Positions 20,287-30,505 of a DNA stretch of 64,000 bases are shown one piece after another. Position 1 is the stretch's first letter. Every line of letters starts with the position of its first letter. The stretch comes from Mycobacterium arosiense ATCC BAA-1401 = DSM 45069 (GTDB lineage Bacteria > Actinomycetota > Actinomycetes > Mycobacteriales > Mycobacteriaceae): positions 62,001 to 126,000 of the forward strand of contig NZ_MVHG01000006.1 in the NCBI RefSeq assembly GCF_002086125.1, given 5' to 3'. The notes beneath the pieces were generated by a model. That model ran no database searches, had not been told where the DNA came from, and worked only from the letters and a program-made list of their open reading frames with translations. The position numbers and the translations under genes were made by a program.

Positions 20287-21362
20287 CTAATTGTTGGTTG
20301 GTGGTGCTTGGGGTTGGAAGGGTTCATACCACCACCAGTCGGCGCGTTCGCCGGTGGGCCCGGGACACGGTGGGACGGCGGGCGGGGCCCGGGTCGGTGG
20401 GCGTGCCAGACCGCGGGTGGCCCCACAGCCGGGCACCGCGCAGGTGCGGTCGCGGTGCTCAAGGGCGCGGCGAAGCCGCCGGCTGATCAGCCGGCTCGCC
20501 CGCCCGGCACCAAGGACCTCCCCGGCCCGTTCCAACCACACCTCGCAGGTGGCATCACAGGTCAGATATTGGCGTTCGGCGGCGGTGAGCAACGGCCCCA
20601 GATGCAGCCCGGCGGCACGCTGGGCCACGTCGAGGTGCACCACCACCGTGGTGTGCTGCCGGTGCGGGCGGCGGGTGGCCGCGGCGTCCCACCCCGCCTC
20701 CACCAGACGCATGAACGCCTCGACCGTGCCCGGCACCGGCGTTACCCGATCGCCGGCGCGCTCGCGGTTGTCGTGGTCGCGTTTCCACTCGGCGATCAGC
20801 GCCTCCCGCTGCGCCGCCAACGCCGCGTCGAACGTCGCCGCATCCAGCCGGCCAAGGGTGATCCGATAGCAACGGCCCTCCTCGTCGGAGGTTTTGGTGA
20901 GCGAACGCTGCGGCTGCGGCGCAGGTGCGGGGGTTCGGGTCGCGGTTCCAGCTTGACCGCGGTACGCAACTGCGACACCGCGGCGACCGCGGCCAGCCCC
21001 GCGTAATGCTCATCGGATCCCGCACCGCCGCGCGCGGCGATCACCTCGACCTGATCGGCCGACAGCCGGCCCTCCCGCATCCCCTGGGCACAAGGCGGGA
21101 ACTCTCGCAGCCGACCCGCGATGGTGGCGATCGTGTGCGCGTTGGCCGGCGCACCACCGGTCTTCCAGGCCACCAACGCCGGCACCGACCGCGCCCCGGT
21201 AGCACCCCACAACTCGTCGCGATCGATCTCGGCCACAATCGCCACGATGCGCCCATCAATCGCATTGCGCTGACCGGTCAACTCCGCCAACTCCTCAAAC
21301 AACACCTCACGACGCCCACCAGAACGGGCCACCACAGCCTCAGCGGAAGCGATCAACGACAC
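20287..21362 (-). pseudogene. DUF222-HNH (13E12 repeat family) gene, frameshifted and with HNH core deleted
   Basis: The first frame (from 21362) gives a normal DUF222 N-terminus through QLRTAVKLEPRPEP. It then leaves the family sequence near 20925 and ends at 20796. The family sequence continues in another frame (QRSLTKTSDEEGRCYRITLG, then AAQREALIAEWKRDHDN) to 20287, so one frameshift lies near 20900-20950. The C-terminal HNH region starts correctly (DRTCAVPGCGATRGL) but the metal- and His-bearing core is missing; it jumps to the C-terminal GERADWWWYEPFQPQ tail. The gene has therefore lost both reading frame and endonuclease core. The 13E12 family is repeated and recombinogenic in mycobacteria. 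Confidence 0.85.
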
Positions 21363-21419
21363 AACGACATCATCGCAACCACCACCGACAAATCCCGGCC
21401 GAGACGATCGTCCGCTTCG

Positions 21420-22148
21420 CTAGCGTGCTTCGGATTCCGGCTCGGGCGTACCGTCCTCGTCGCGGCGGGAGTGCCCACGCCATCGGCGATATCCGCGATG
21501 CGCGGCGAACGCGCCGGCGATCGCGCTCACGCACCACACCACGACCGCCGCGTAGGCCAAGGGCGATGACCGATTCCCGATCGAGGCGCCCAGCGCGGTA
21601 TAGGCGAACGCCCGCGGCGCCGAACCGATGAACGCACCAACGGCCATCTGCCACAACGGAACTCCGAACGCCCCGAAGGCGTAGGCGGCCAGCGCATCCG
21701 AGATGCCGGGGACGAAGCGCTGCCCGACGACCGCCCAGAGTCCCCGGCGTCCGATTAGGGCGTCGATGCGATCGGCCCGCTGCATCCCCAGCAGTGCCCG
21801 CGCGCTGGCGCGACCGGCGCGGCGGCCGACGAAACTCGCGACGAGCGCGGTGCCCACCGTCGCGCCCAGCGTCACGAAGACACCCAGTAAAGGGCCGAAC
21901 AGCAACCCACTTCCCGCGGCCAGTATCGAGCCCGGAACGAACAACGCGCCGACCACCGCCGAGACCACCGCATAGGTCAGGGGCGCCGCCGGCCCGGTGG
22001 CCGACACCACGCCCCGGATCTCGTCGATGTTGATCACCCGCGCCACGGCCACCAGATAAAAGACGAGGGCCAAAAACCCGGCGAACACGGCTAGCCGCGC
22101 GATGTGGGCACGCCGCGATGGCCCTGGGGGAGTGTCGTTTTCGTCCAT
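21420..22148 (-). CDS. TVP38/TMEM64 (VTT domain) membrane protein
   Basis: 242 residues from ATG 22148, corresponding to Rv0625c in my recollection. One membrane helix near 20-40 is followed by the VTT core: FVPGSILAAGSGLLFGPLLG near 92 and GQRFVPGISDALAAYAFGAF near 148, the re-entrant-loop motifs of the DedA/TVP38 fold. The C-terminus is charged. Family members are thought to move or scramble lipids or other substrates; the role here is unknown. It starts 8 nt after the recD stop and so probably belongs to the recC-recB-recD transcript. Confidence 0.83.
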   Translation of the reverse strand: MDENDTPPGPSRRAHIARLAVFAGFLALVFYLVAVARVINIDEIRGVVSATGPAAPLTYAVVSAVVGALFVPGSILAAGSGLLFGPLLGVFVTLGATVGTALVASFVGRRAGRASARALLGMQRADRIDALIGRRGLWAVVGQRFVPGISDALAAYAFGAFGVPLWQMAVGAFIGSAPRAFAYTALGASIGNRSSPLAYAAVVVWCVSAIAGAFAAHRGYRRWRGHSRRDEDGTPEPESEAR

Positions 22149-22156
22149 GCCGGCCG

Positions 22157-23872
22157 TCACGTCGCGCCGGCCCGCAGCCGCTGCCGCAACCCGGTGGCCC
22201 GCACCGCCCGGCGTTCGATCGCCGCGCGGACCGACGCCTCGGGGCCCACCACCCGCACCTTGTTCTTCGCGCGGGTCACCGCCGTATAGAACAGTTCGCG
22301 CGTCAGCAGACGCGAATCGTCCGGCGGTATCAGCACCGTCACTTCGTCGGCCTGGCTGCCCTGGCTCTTGTGGATGGTCATGGCGTGCATGGTCTCCACC
22401 TCGCCCAGTCGGCTGGTCGCGAATTCCAGCGGCCCGGTCGCGCCGGCGATGACGGCCCGCAGACCGTCCGCACCGGCCACCGTCACGCCCGTGTCGCCGT
22501 TGTAGAGGCGCAGCCCATAGTCGTTCGCCGTCACCAGCAGCGGACGCCCGGCATACCACTGCGACCAGGCCGGCTGTCCGGTCGCTTCGCCAATCCACTT
22601 CTGCACCTGGGTATTCCAGTGCGTCGCGCCGTAGGGTCCCTCGCGGTGCGCACACAACAACCGGTGTTCGTCGAGCGTGGCCAGGGACTGGTGCACCGCG
22701 CCCAGCAGCGCGGCCGAGCGCAGCCGCAACGCGTGCGCAACCAGCACCTCACGCAACCGGTCGGCCGGGCGCTCGGCGTCCACCCACTCGATGTGCTCGC
22801 CGCCGACCGCCAAGAACTGCAGGACGCGGTCCGCGTCACCGACCCGGATCGCCTCGGCCAGGGCACCGATCGACGTGCCATATCGGTGGGGGGTGCGCAG
22901 GGCGGCCACCCGGACATCGTCGCGACCGGCCAACCCGTCCACCAGGTCGGCCAGCACAGCGCCCGCTTCCACCGACGCCAACTGGTCGGGGTCGCCCACC
23001 AGGATCAGCCGGGTGTCCGGCCGGACGGCTTCGGCCAGCCGGGCCATCATGGTCAACGACACCATCGACGTTTCGTCGACCACGATGACATCGTGCGGCA
23101 GCCTATTGCCGCGATTGTGCTTGAACCGCACCGACGTATCCGGCCGGGGGCCCAGGAGCCGATGCAGCGTCGTTCCCGGAAGACCCGTCAGCCGCGCCCT
23201 GTCCGCCGCGGGCAGCTCCTCGATTCCCGCGGCCACCGCCTCGGCCAACCGGGCCGCCGCCTTGCCGGTCGGCGCGGCCAGCGCGATCCGGGGACGCGGC
23301 CGGCCCGCACGCTCGGCCCGTTCGACCAGCAGGGCGAGCAGGCGGGCGATGGTGGTGGTCTTGCCGGTGCCGGGCCCGCCCGTCAATACGGTCAGCGCCT
23401 GGGACACAGCGATCTCGGCGGCGGCCCGCTGTTCTTCGTAGCCGTTTGGGAAAAGCCGGTCGCAGGTGGATGATTCGACGGCATCGGGCGTCACCGAAAG
23501 CGCCAACAGGTCGGTGCAGACCTGCTCCTCCTCGAGCCAGTACCTGTCGAAGTACAACAGATCCCCCAGCAGCCGCAGCACCGGCGGCGTTCGCAGCAGC
23601 GCGCTGGCCCGCACCGCCGCCATCCAGTCACCGGGCTCCGGCCAGGGCAGGTCGGTCGCACTCACCTGGTCGGGCACCGCGCGTAGATCGACGCACACCG
23701 ACCCGCCCCGCAGCGCGCGTACCACCAGGCCGACCGCGAGCGCCACCCGCTCGTCGGACTCGCCGGTGAGTGCGGTAAGCCGTTGCGCCACATGGATATC
23801 GGCGGGCTCGAAAATGCCGGCATCGCCGAATGCGCGCAGCAGCCCGGTCGCAAACATGGCCTCGACCGTCAC
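22157..23872 (-). CDS. recD: Exodeoxyribonuclease V alpha subunit (RecD helicase)
   Basis: 571 residues from GTG 23872, which overlaps the recB stop (GTGA). Walker A is LTGGPGTGKTTT at about 163-174. Motif II is VIVVDETSMVSLTMMARL, motif III is ILVGDPDQLASVEAGAVL, and motif V/VI is MTIHKSQGSQADEVTVLIPP followed by YTAVTRAKNKV. RecD is the 5'-3' helicase of RecBCD. In mycobacteria RecBCD is reported to act mainly in single-strand annealing rather than homologous recombination. Length is close to the usual ~575. The upstream ATG at 24085 lies within recB and is not needed. Confidence 0.94.
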   Translation of the reverse strand: MTVEAMFATGLLRAFGDAGIFEPADIHVAQRLTALTGESDERVALAVGLVVRALRGGSVCVDLRAVPDQVSATDLPWPEPGDWMAAVRASALLRTPPVLRLLGDLLYFDRYWLEEEQVCTDLLALSVTPDAVESSTCDRLFPNGYEEQRAAAEIAVSQALTVLTGGPGTGKTTTIARLLALLVERAERAGRPRPRIALAAPTGKAAARLAEAVAAGIEELPAADRARLTGLPGTTLHRLLGPRPDTSVRFKHNRGNRLPHDVIVVDETSMVSLTMMARLAEAVRPDTRLILVGDPDQLASVEAGAVLADLVDGLAGRDDVRVAALRTPHRYGTSIGALAEAIRVGDADRVLQFLAVGGEHIEWVDAERPADRLREVLVAHALRLRSAALLGAVHQSLATLDEHRLLCAHREGPYGATHWNTQVQKWIGEATGQPAWSQWYAGRPLLVTANDYGLRLYNGDTGVTVAGADGLRAVIAGATGPLEFATSRLGEVETMHAMTIHKSQGSQADEVTVLIPPDDSRLLTRELFYTAVTRAKNKVRVVGPEASVRAAIERRAVRATGLRQRLRAGAT

Positions 23873-26800
23873 GCGGCCACCCCCCGCGCGTCGAGCAGGT
23901 CCGACAGCGCCGCAATCAACGGCCAGGGCGGCTGCCAATCGAAGACGCCCGCCGGGTGGCCGTCGAGCACCGGCGTATCGGCGCCGCACATGCCTCGCAG
24001 GAACAGATACAGGACGCCGCCGAGGTGCCGGCTTGGGTCGTAATCCGCCAATCGCCATCGCAAAAACCGTTGCAGCACGGCGCAATACAGCAGCGCCTGC
24101 AGCGGATAGTCCGAGTGCAACATCGCCTCGGCCATCCGTGACCGGTCGTAGTCGGCGGCGGTCAGCGGCCGTTCTGGGTCCCCGAGCCGGTTGGTCTTGT
24201 AATCCACCACCACGAAGCGGTGTCCGGCCCCGTCGGGTACGCGCAGAACGGCGTCGATGGAACCGGTGAGGTATCCGCGCAGCGGCTGATCGCCCAGGCC
24301 CGGTTCGGTCAGCCGGTCGGCATACGATGCCAGCACGTCGTCGGCCGGCAGGTGCTCGCGCAACAGCGGCGCCAGATCCGCCAGCCGCACCGCCGCTGCC
24401 GTCGAACGACGATCGCCTCCGGCCAGCGGCAACTCAAAGTCCATCTCGCGCAACCGATCTGGTAGTCCAATCCGGCGCAGCGTGAGGCCGCCCGTCAACG
24501 CGCCCAGCGGCGTGTCGTGCATCGGCACCATCGCCGCGGCCAGCTCCTCGGGGGCAACGGCAACCGGCCACCACGTCGAGTGCGCCCGGATCTGCGTCTC
24601 CAGTTCGGCGGCCAGGTCCGCGGCGAAGGGGTCGGTCGTCTCCAGCACCGCGTGGACCAGCGTGCCGAACGAGGCGCCCGCGGGAAGGTCGGCCATCGGA
24701 GAGGGCACGTCCGGTCCGGACACCGCGGACACCAGCGGGATGTCGCCGACTTCGTCGTTCAGCTCGCCGATTTCGGGTTCGCTGCTCACCCCGCTAACCT
24801 GCGCCGCCCGGATCAGACCGGAATAAGAGGTGCGCCGCCACCCGGTGTCGACCCCGCGGTGGAAGTGGCGATTCTCCAGGCGCCGTGGCACCGGCTCGGC
24901 GGGCAGCGACGGGGCCGCCACCACCACCGACTCCTCGATGACCGGCCCGCCGGCTGCCTCCCACTCGCGCAGCCGGGCCAGGGCGTCGTCGTCGGAGACC
25001 TTCGCGGGTTCACACCGATCGGGCACCACAGGCTCGCCGGGCCGCCGGCCGCGCAGCAGCCGCGACAGGCCGCCGTTGGGCTCGTAGTACGCCGGCGACC
25101 ACCACGCCACCACCTGGGATTGTGCCCTGGTCAGCGCGACGTAGGTCAGGCGGCTGTCGTCGCTGGCGTCTTCTTTGCGTCCCAGCCGTTCAACGGCTTT
25201 GAAGTCGGGGCTGTCCTTGCCCCCGACGTGCAGGCAACGCGTGCCGTCCTCGTCATGGAAAAGCACCACGTCGCTGTCCTGGGTGTTGCGGATGAACGCG
25301 AACGGCAGGTACACGATCGGGTACTGCAGACCCTTGCTGACGAAGACGGTCATGATCTGGACGGCCGCGGCGTCGCTGTCCAGCCGGCGGTTGCGTTCGG
25401 GTGCGCCGCTGCGCTCGTCACGCTGCCGGCGCAGCCAATCGCGCAGCGCGGGCAGGCTGTAGTGCTCGCGGTGCGCGACATCCTGCAGCAGCTCGGTCAC
25501 ATGGGCCAGGTCGGTCATGTGCCGCTCGCCGCCCTGCCAGCCGAGCACGCGGTTGCCCATGCCCAGCAATTGGGCGGCCTCGAAGATGGCCGCGACGCCG
25601 CGTTCGCGGGCGTGACCGGCCCACTCCCGCAGGGTTTTCGCGATCCGATCCGTGAGGGCGTCACCGCCTGCCGCCAGCGTCTCGGCCGTCTCGCCGAAGA
25701 ACATCGTCGCCGCGGCGGCGCGCACCATGCCGGGGCGGTGCGGCTGATCGAAGGCCTCCAGCAGGTACAGCCAATCCTCGGCGGCCTCGGAGGTGAACAC
25801 GTCGGAGTTGCCGGTGTAAACCGCGGGAACGCCCGCATCGCACAGGGCGGTGAAGCAGGCGTGCGCGTCCCGGTGCTTCTCCACGATCACCGCGATGTCG
25901 CGGGCCTGCAGCGGTCTGCCGTCGAAGGTGGCACCGCTGGCCAGCAGCGTGCGGATGTCCGACGCGAGGTCCGCGCCGATGTGCTCGCGCACCTGGTCGA
26001 TCGGCAGGTTCTGAACACCCCGGCGTCCCAACGTCTTTCGCGCCAACACCCGCAGCCGGAACGGCTCGTTGTGCGGAGCACCGGCGAGCCGGTGACCGCG
26101 GTGATGCGCGTCGACGTCGTTCACCACGATCGCGGGGTCACCGAGCTGGGCGCCACGCAGCACCACCTGCAACCGCTGCAGCAGCGCGGAATCGCTGCGC
26201 CAGTTGGTGTCCAGCGTCTTGCGCTGACCCGCCGTCTCGGCCGCCCGCAGATAGGTGACGATGTCACCACCGCGAAACGCATAGATCGCCTGCTTCGGAT
26301 CTCCGATGAGGATGACGGTGGAGCGCCCGCTGAACGCCCGGTCGATCACCTGCCATTGCACCGGGTCGGTGTCCTGGAACTCGTCCACCATGACGATCGG
26401 CCAGCGTTGATGCATCCGCAGCCGGGCGGGGGAGCCCTCGGTGGCCAGCGCGTCGGCCAGCCGGATCAGCAGGTCGTCGTAGCCGAGAACGCCCAGCCGC
26501 CGCTTGCGCGTATCAAGCTCGGCCAGAACGTCATTGGCGAACCCGAGGCTGACGGCGGCATGGGAGTCCGGATCAGGTTCGCGCGGCCGTAGCTGCGTGG
26601 ACGGGTTCTTCACCACCTCGCGGGCCAGCCGCAGCGCCTCGCGGTAGTGCAGTACCGGATCGTCGCGCTCCCGCCCGAAGTGGGCCAGGTACAGGTCGTC
26701 GACGATCTCGGTGACCAGGTCATCGAGGCTGTCGAGCAGCGTCACGCTCGCCGCGGTGTCCCCGGCCACGCCGAGCGAGCGCAACACCAGCTGGCAGAAC

Positions 26801-27171
26801 TGGTGGGTGGTGGCGATCGTCGCCGCGTCGAAGCCGGCCAGTGCGTCGCGAAGACGCTGGTGACGGGCCGCGCGCTGCTCGTCGGTGCCGTTTAGCAGGT
26901 GCGCCACCACCTGGTTGCCACCGACGGTCGACGGATCGGTGAAAGCGCGTACCGCGTCGACCATTTGACAGCGGACGCGTTCGCGGAGCTCCTGGCTGGC
27001 GGCCCGGCCGAAGGTGATGAGCAGCATCTGGTCCAGCGTCGCCGCCCCATCGGCGACATACCGGGTCACCAGCGAAGCCAACGCGAAAGTCTTGCCGGTT
27101 CCCGCGCTGGCCTCCAGCACGGTGGTGGAGCGCTCGGCCGGCAGCGGACCCAATAGGTCGAAGCGATCCAT
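23869..27171 (-). CDS. recB: Exodeoxyribonuclease V beta subunit (RecB helicase-nuclease)
   Basis: 1100 residues from ATG 27171, which shares its A with the recC stop (TGATG). Walker A EASAGTGKTFALASL is near residue 20. Motif II is VMVDEFQDTDPVQWQVIDRA, then ILIGDPKQAIYAFRGGDI, and the helicase C-terminal motif is TYVALTRAQSQVVAWW. The C-terminal nuclease domain shows GSIDAVLRVPDGAGHRFVVV followed by DYKTNRLG, the metal-binding D and DYK residues. The subunit supplies 3'-5' unwinding and nuclease activity. It overlaps both neighbours, giving tight coupling. Confidence 0.95.
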   Translation of the reverse strand: MDRFDLLGPLPAERSTTVLEASAGTGKTFALASLVTRYVADGAATLDQMLLITFGRAASQELRERVRCQMVDAVRAFTDPSTVGGNQVVAHLLNGTDEQRAARHQRLRDALAGFDAATIATTHQFCQLVLRSLGVAGDTAASVTLLDSLDDLVTEIVDDLYLAHFGRERDDPVLHYREALRLAREVVKNPSTQLRPREPDPDSHAAVSLGFANDVLAELDTRKRRLGVLGYDDLLIRLADALATEGSPARLRMHQRWPIVMVDEFQDTDPVQWQVIDRAFSGRSTVILIGDPKQAIYAFRGGDIVTYLRAAETAGQRKTLDTNWRSDSALLQRLQVVLRGAQLGDPAIVVNDVDAHHRGHRLAGAPHNEPFRLRVLARKTLGRRGVQNLPIDQVREHIGADLASDIRTLLASGATFDGRPLQARDIAVIVEKHRDAHACFTALCDAGVPAVYTGNSDVFTSEAAEDWLYLLEAFDQPHRPGMVRAAAATMFFGETAETLAAGGDALTDRIAKTLREWAGHARERGVAAIFEAAQLLGMGNRVLGWQGGERHMTDLAHVTELLQDVAHREHYSLPALRDWLRRQRDERSGAPERNRRLDSDAAAVQIMTVFVSKGLQYPIVYLPFAFIRNTQDSDVVLFHDEDGTRCLHVGGKDSPDFKAVERLGRKEDASDDSRLTYVALTRAQSQVVAWWSPAYYEPNGGLSRLLRGRRPGEPVVPDRCEPAKVSDDDALARLREWEAAGGPVIEESVVVAAPSLPAEPVPRRLENRHFHRGVDTGWRRTSYSGLIRAAQVSGVSSEPEIGELNDEVGDIPLVSAVSGPDVPSPMADLPAGASFGTLVHAVLETTDPFAADLAAELETQIRAHSTWWPVAVAPEELAAAMVPMHDTPLGALTGGLTLRRIGLPDRLREMDFELPLAGGDRRSTAAAVRLADLAPLLREHLPADDVLASYADRLTEPGLGDQPLRGYLTGSIDAVLRVPDGAGHRFVVVDYKTNRLGDPERPLTAADYDRSRMAEAMLHSDYPLQALLYCAVLQRFLRWRLADYDPSRHLGGVLYLFLRGMCGADTPVLDGHPAGVFDWQPPWPLIAALSDLLDARGVAA

Positions 27172-30100
27172 CAGACCGGCTTCCGTTCGGCGCGCAGCAG
27201 CGGCAGCCAGACACGGGCCGCGTAGGCGCCGAGCCGGTTGTCTTCGCCGTCGCACTCCTCGCCGGGCCGCAGGGGCTGCATCAGCTCGTCGAGCGGGGCG
27301 CCCTTTCCCCACGCCCGCACGTGGGCCGGGGCCTGGTCCTCACCCGGGTAGCGGTCGGTGGATTTCCATCGATATCGCGCCTCGGTCACCGGATCCTCAC
27401 CGCCGTGCCGGGCGGACGCCCAGGCGTAGGACGTCCTGATGGGCAACGGAAGTGGTTCACGCCGCCCGGCGTCGTAGATCGCCACCAGCTCGCGCAGTAT
27501 CTCGGTCGCGTCCTCACCCTCGCACGGCGGCCCCAGGCCCTCGACCCGGGTGGTAGTGCCCCTGCGCATCCGGCCGATGCACACCGCCGAAAAATCCCGG
27601 CCGGGATCATGAGCAACCAACGCCAGCAACGGGATCCACGATTCGAGCAGATGTTTGCCGTCCAGCCGCGAATACGTCACCGACACCAAGCGGTCGCCGT
27701 ACACCGGTGACACCGTGCCGGTGAGGCGCCGCCCGCCGCCGAGATCGACGTCGACGTCGTAGGCGTCGGCCGGGCGGTGGCTTTCCCTGTGGCGCAGCGC
27801 CTCGCGGGCCAACAGGGCGGCCTGGTCGCGAATCTCGGTGACCTTGCGCCAGCCCAGCTGGCCAGGGGGCAGCGTGCCGCGGCGCCACTCGGCTTGCTGA
27901 GCATCGTCGGGTGTCATGCCGCGCAGGATGTCGCCCAGCATCCGGTCGCCGACCGTCCACTCCTCGAGTCCGTCGATGTCGACCGGCATCGCGTCCTGCA
28001 CGCCGTCGACGTCGTAGGGCAGCGTGAATTCCAGCGCGCGAAAGAAGCCCTTGACCGGATCCCTGAAGAAGCCGACCAGGTCGGCGAGGATGACGTCGCC
28101 GGCCGGCGGTGCGGGCAGCGGCGCCGAGATGAATTTCGGTCGTGCGCTGTGGTCGTCGGTGGTCGCGCGCGCCGCGCGCAACACCGCGGGGTCGAAACTG
28201 AACGCCACGTTCGGCACCAGCCGGCCCGGGATCACATTGCGAATATCGAAGGGCTGCAACGGATGTTCGACGACGATGCGGTCGCGCACCTTCGTCGACG
28301 TGGTCACGTCGAGGGTGTCCAGCAGCTCGGCCAGCGGCACCGCCGGGGGGCGCGGCTGCCCGGAATACTCGTTGGCGCCGGTGTAGGTGATGACCAGTTT
28401 CTCGGTGGCCGCGCCGATCGCGTCGAGCAGCAATTGCCGGTCCTCGGAACGGATGTCGCGTTCGCCGGTCATCGGGCAGCGAGCCAGCGCGTCGTCACCG
28501 TCGACGATGCCCAGGCGCGGAAACAGCCCGTCGTCCAGGCCCACCAGGCACACCACCCGGTGTGGCACCGAGCGCATCGGCACCATGGTGCACACCGTCA
28601 GGGTGCCGGTGCGGAAGTTGGCCCGCGTCGGGCGACCGGAGAGGCGCCGGGTCAGTAGCGCGCGAACGTCGGCCAGCCGCAGCACGGTGTTGCCCCGGGA
28701 TCCCGCGTGCGTCGCGGTCTGGGCGAACTCGCGTTGCATCTGACCGGTCTGCCAGGCGTCCGCGTCGCGGACCAGGGTCAGCATCGTGACCCCGTCGGCA
28801 AGCGTGGCCAGCCATTCGGTCAGCGGCCGGGCGCCGGCGAGCGCGTCCAAGACGTGCTGCAGCCGCGCAACGAATTCGGCCAACTGGCCGGCCAATTGGA
28901 CGCGATTGCTGCTGACGTCGTCGAGTGGCAGGGTCGCGTCGATCCAGGCGTTCGAATCGTCGGACATCGCGACGCCGGCCAGTATCCGGTCGATGCCGAA
29001 ACGCCATGTGTTGTGGACGAAGTCGACGTGATAGGGCCGGCGATGTTCCTGATCCAATCCCCAACGGATGTTCGCCTGCCGGACCCAGCGGGTGATGGCC
29101 TCCAGATCGTCGTCGCTGAACCCGAACCGGGCGCGCACGGCCGGGGCTTGGGCCAGGTTGAGCACCTCGCTGGCCGTCACCCGGCCGGCCGCCAGCGCCA
29201 ACAGCTGCGCGGCCACCCCCAGCAGCGGATTCGTCTGAATCGGCGAGCGGTCCGCCAGGCGCACGCGCAGCTGGTGGGCGGGATGCGCGCCGTGCACCAC
29301 GTCGCCCAGGCCGAAATCGGCCACGATGAGCGGCGCGTAGGTCTCGATGTCCGGGCACATCACCAGGATGTCGCGCGGCTCGAGCGTCGGGTCGTCGGCC
29401 AACAGGCCCAGCAGCACCTCGCGCAGCACGTCGACCTGGCGGGCCGGGCCGTGGCAGTTGTGGATCTGCACCGATCGGTCGTCGGCCGCCAGCGCGCGGC
29501 CAAGTGGGCGAACGGCATTGGCGGCGATATCGGACTGCAGCCAGCCGAGCAGCGTGTCCGGGCGGGCGTCCCCGGCCAGATATTCGTCGGTGCGAACCTG
29601 CGCAGGCAGGCTGCGTTGCAGCTCACGCAGGTCACGTCCCAGCGTGGCGAGCAGCGGGTGGAACACCGCGCGATGGCTGACGTCGTCGCGCCGCGCAATC
29701 ACGCCGTGCGCGCCGGCCAGCGCGCGCCACAGCTCGTCACTGGGGTGCGGTAGCCACAGATGCAGCTCGTGGTGGGTGGCCACCGCCTCCAACAGCTCGA
29801 CGTCGGTGCGGGTCAATCGGGTGTGCCCGAACAGCGACAGCCGCGGCGCCAGCTCGCTGGGCGCCGCTCGCAGCCGCGCGATGGTTTTGGCGTGGCGGAT
29901 GTGCGGCGGGTCGGCGGCGACCCGCGCGAGCAGCGCCCGCCACAGCTCGGGCTGCCAGCGCAGGTCCTCGTCGAGATCACCGAGCTCCCCGTTGCCCCAG
30001 TCGACCAGCAGTTGCGGGCGTTGCCGGGCGTAGGAGTCGAACAGCCCGGCCAGCCGGCGGGCGACCTCGTACCGCCTGCCCTGGCGCAGCTCGGCCTCCG

Positions 30101-30467
30101 CGCCGGTGTGGAAGTGACCGAGATGGGATGCCAGCGTGCGGCACCACGGTTCGTCCAGCGAGTGATCGATGGCCTCCAGCAGGGGCCAGACCATGGCGTC
30201 CGGCGACCACGGATCGGTGTCGGCCGTGCCGGTGATCTCGACGATCAACGAGCCCGGGCTGCGGAACGCGACCCCGGCGCACACCCCGTCGCCGCCGCGC
30301 GCCCCGAGCACATGGGACAGTCGCTGGCTGAGCCAGCGCTCCACGCCGCGCGCCGGCACCACCACCAGTTCGGTGGCGAACGGGTCGGGCAGCGGGTTGG
30401 CCAGCAGAGCGCCGAGACCGTCGGCCAACAGATCGGTGCGCTCGGCACGGTGCAGATGTAACGGCAT
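27171..30467 (-). CDS. recC: Exodeoxyribonuclease V gamma subunit (RecC)
   Basis: 1098 residues, the usual length for mycobacterial RecC. The N-terminus LHRAERTDLLADGLGALLAN and VVVPARGVERWLSQRLSHVL are characteristic, as are DILVMCPDIETYAPLI near 372 and RVVCLVGLDDGLFPR near 635. RecC is a catalytically dead helicase/nuclease fold that holds the complex together and scans the 3' strand. This is the first gene of the minus-strand operon recC-recB-recD-TVP38. Genes on its 5' side (30506 onward) are also minus-strand, but separated by about 40 bp. Confidence 0.94.
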   Translation of the reverse strand: MPLHLHRAERTDLLADGLGALLANPLPDPFATELVVVPARGVERWLSQRLSHVLGARGGDGVCAGVAFRSPGSLIVEITGTADTDPWSPDAMVWPLLEAIDHSLDEPWCRTLASHLGHFHTGAEAELRQGRRYEVARRLAGLFDSYARQRPQLLVDWGNGELGDLDEDLRWQPELWRALLARVAADPPHIRHAKTIARLRAAPSELAPRLSLFGHTRLTRTDVELLEAVATHHELHLWLPHPSDELWRALAGAHGVIARRDDVSHRAVFHPLLATLGRDLRELQRSLPAQVRTDEYLAGDARPDTLLGWLQSDIAANAVRPLGRALAADDRSVQIHNCHGPARQVDVLREVLLGLLADDPTLEPRDILVMCPDIETYAPLIVADFGLGDVVHGAHPAHQLRVRLADRSPIQTNPLLGVAAQLLALAAGRVTASEVLNLAQAPAVRARFGFSDDDLEAITRWVRQANIRWGLDQEHRRPYHVDFVHNTWRFGIDRILAGVAMSDDSNAWIDATLPLDDVSSNRVQLAGQLAEFVARLQHVLDALAGARPLTEWLATLADGVTMLTLVRDADAWQTGQMQREFAQTATHAGSRGNTVLRLADVRALLTRRLSGRPTRANFRTGTLTVCTMVPMRSVPHRVVCLVGLDDGLFPRLGIVDGDDALARCPMTGERDIRSEDRQLLLDAIGAATEKLVITYTGANEYSGQPRPPAVPLAELLDTLDVTTSTKVRDRIVVEHPLQPFDIRNVIPGRLVPNVAFSFDPAVLRAARATTDDHSARPKFISAPLPAPPAGDVILADLVGFFRDPVKGFFRALEFTLPYDVDGVQDAMPVDIDGLEEWTVGDRMLGDILRGMTPDDAQQAEWRRGTLPPGQLGWRKVTEIRDQAALLAREALRHRESHRPADAYDVDVDLGGGRRLTGTVSPVYGDRLVSVTYSRLDGKHLLESWIPLLALVAHDPGRDFSAVCIGRMRRGTTTRVEGLGPPCEGEDATEILRELVAIYDAGRREPLPLPIRTSYAWASARHGGEDPVTEARYRWKSTDRYPGEDQAPAHVRAWGKGAPLDELMQPLRPGEECDGEDNRLGAYAARVWLPLLRAERKPV

Positions 30468-30505
30468 TGCGGTGTCACGATAAACCCCGACACCGACGCG
30501 GCGGC

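Noticed and set aside
22149-22655. N-terminal extension of the TVP38 protein into recD
   Set aside because: The extension is Arg- and Gly-rich and antisense in character; ATG 22148 follows the recD stop with normal spacing.
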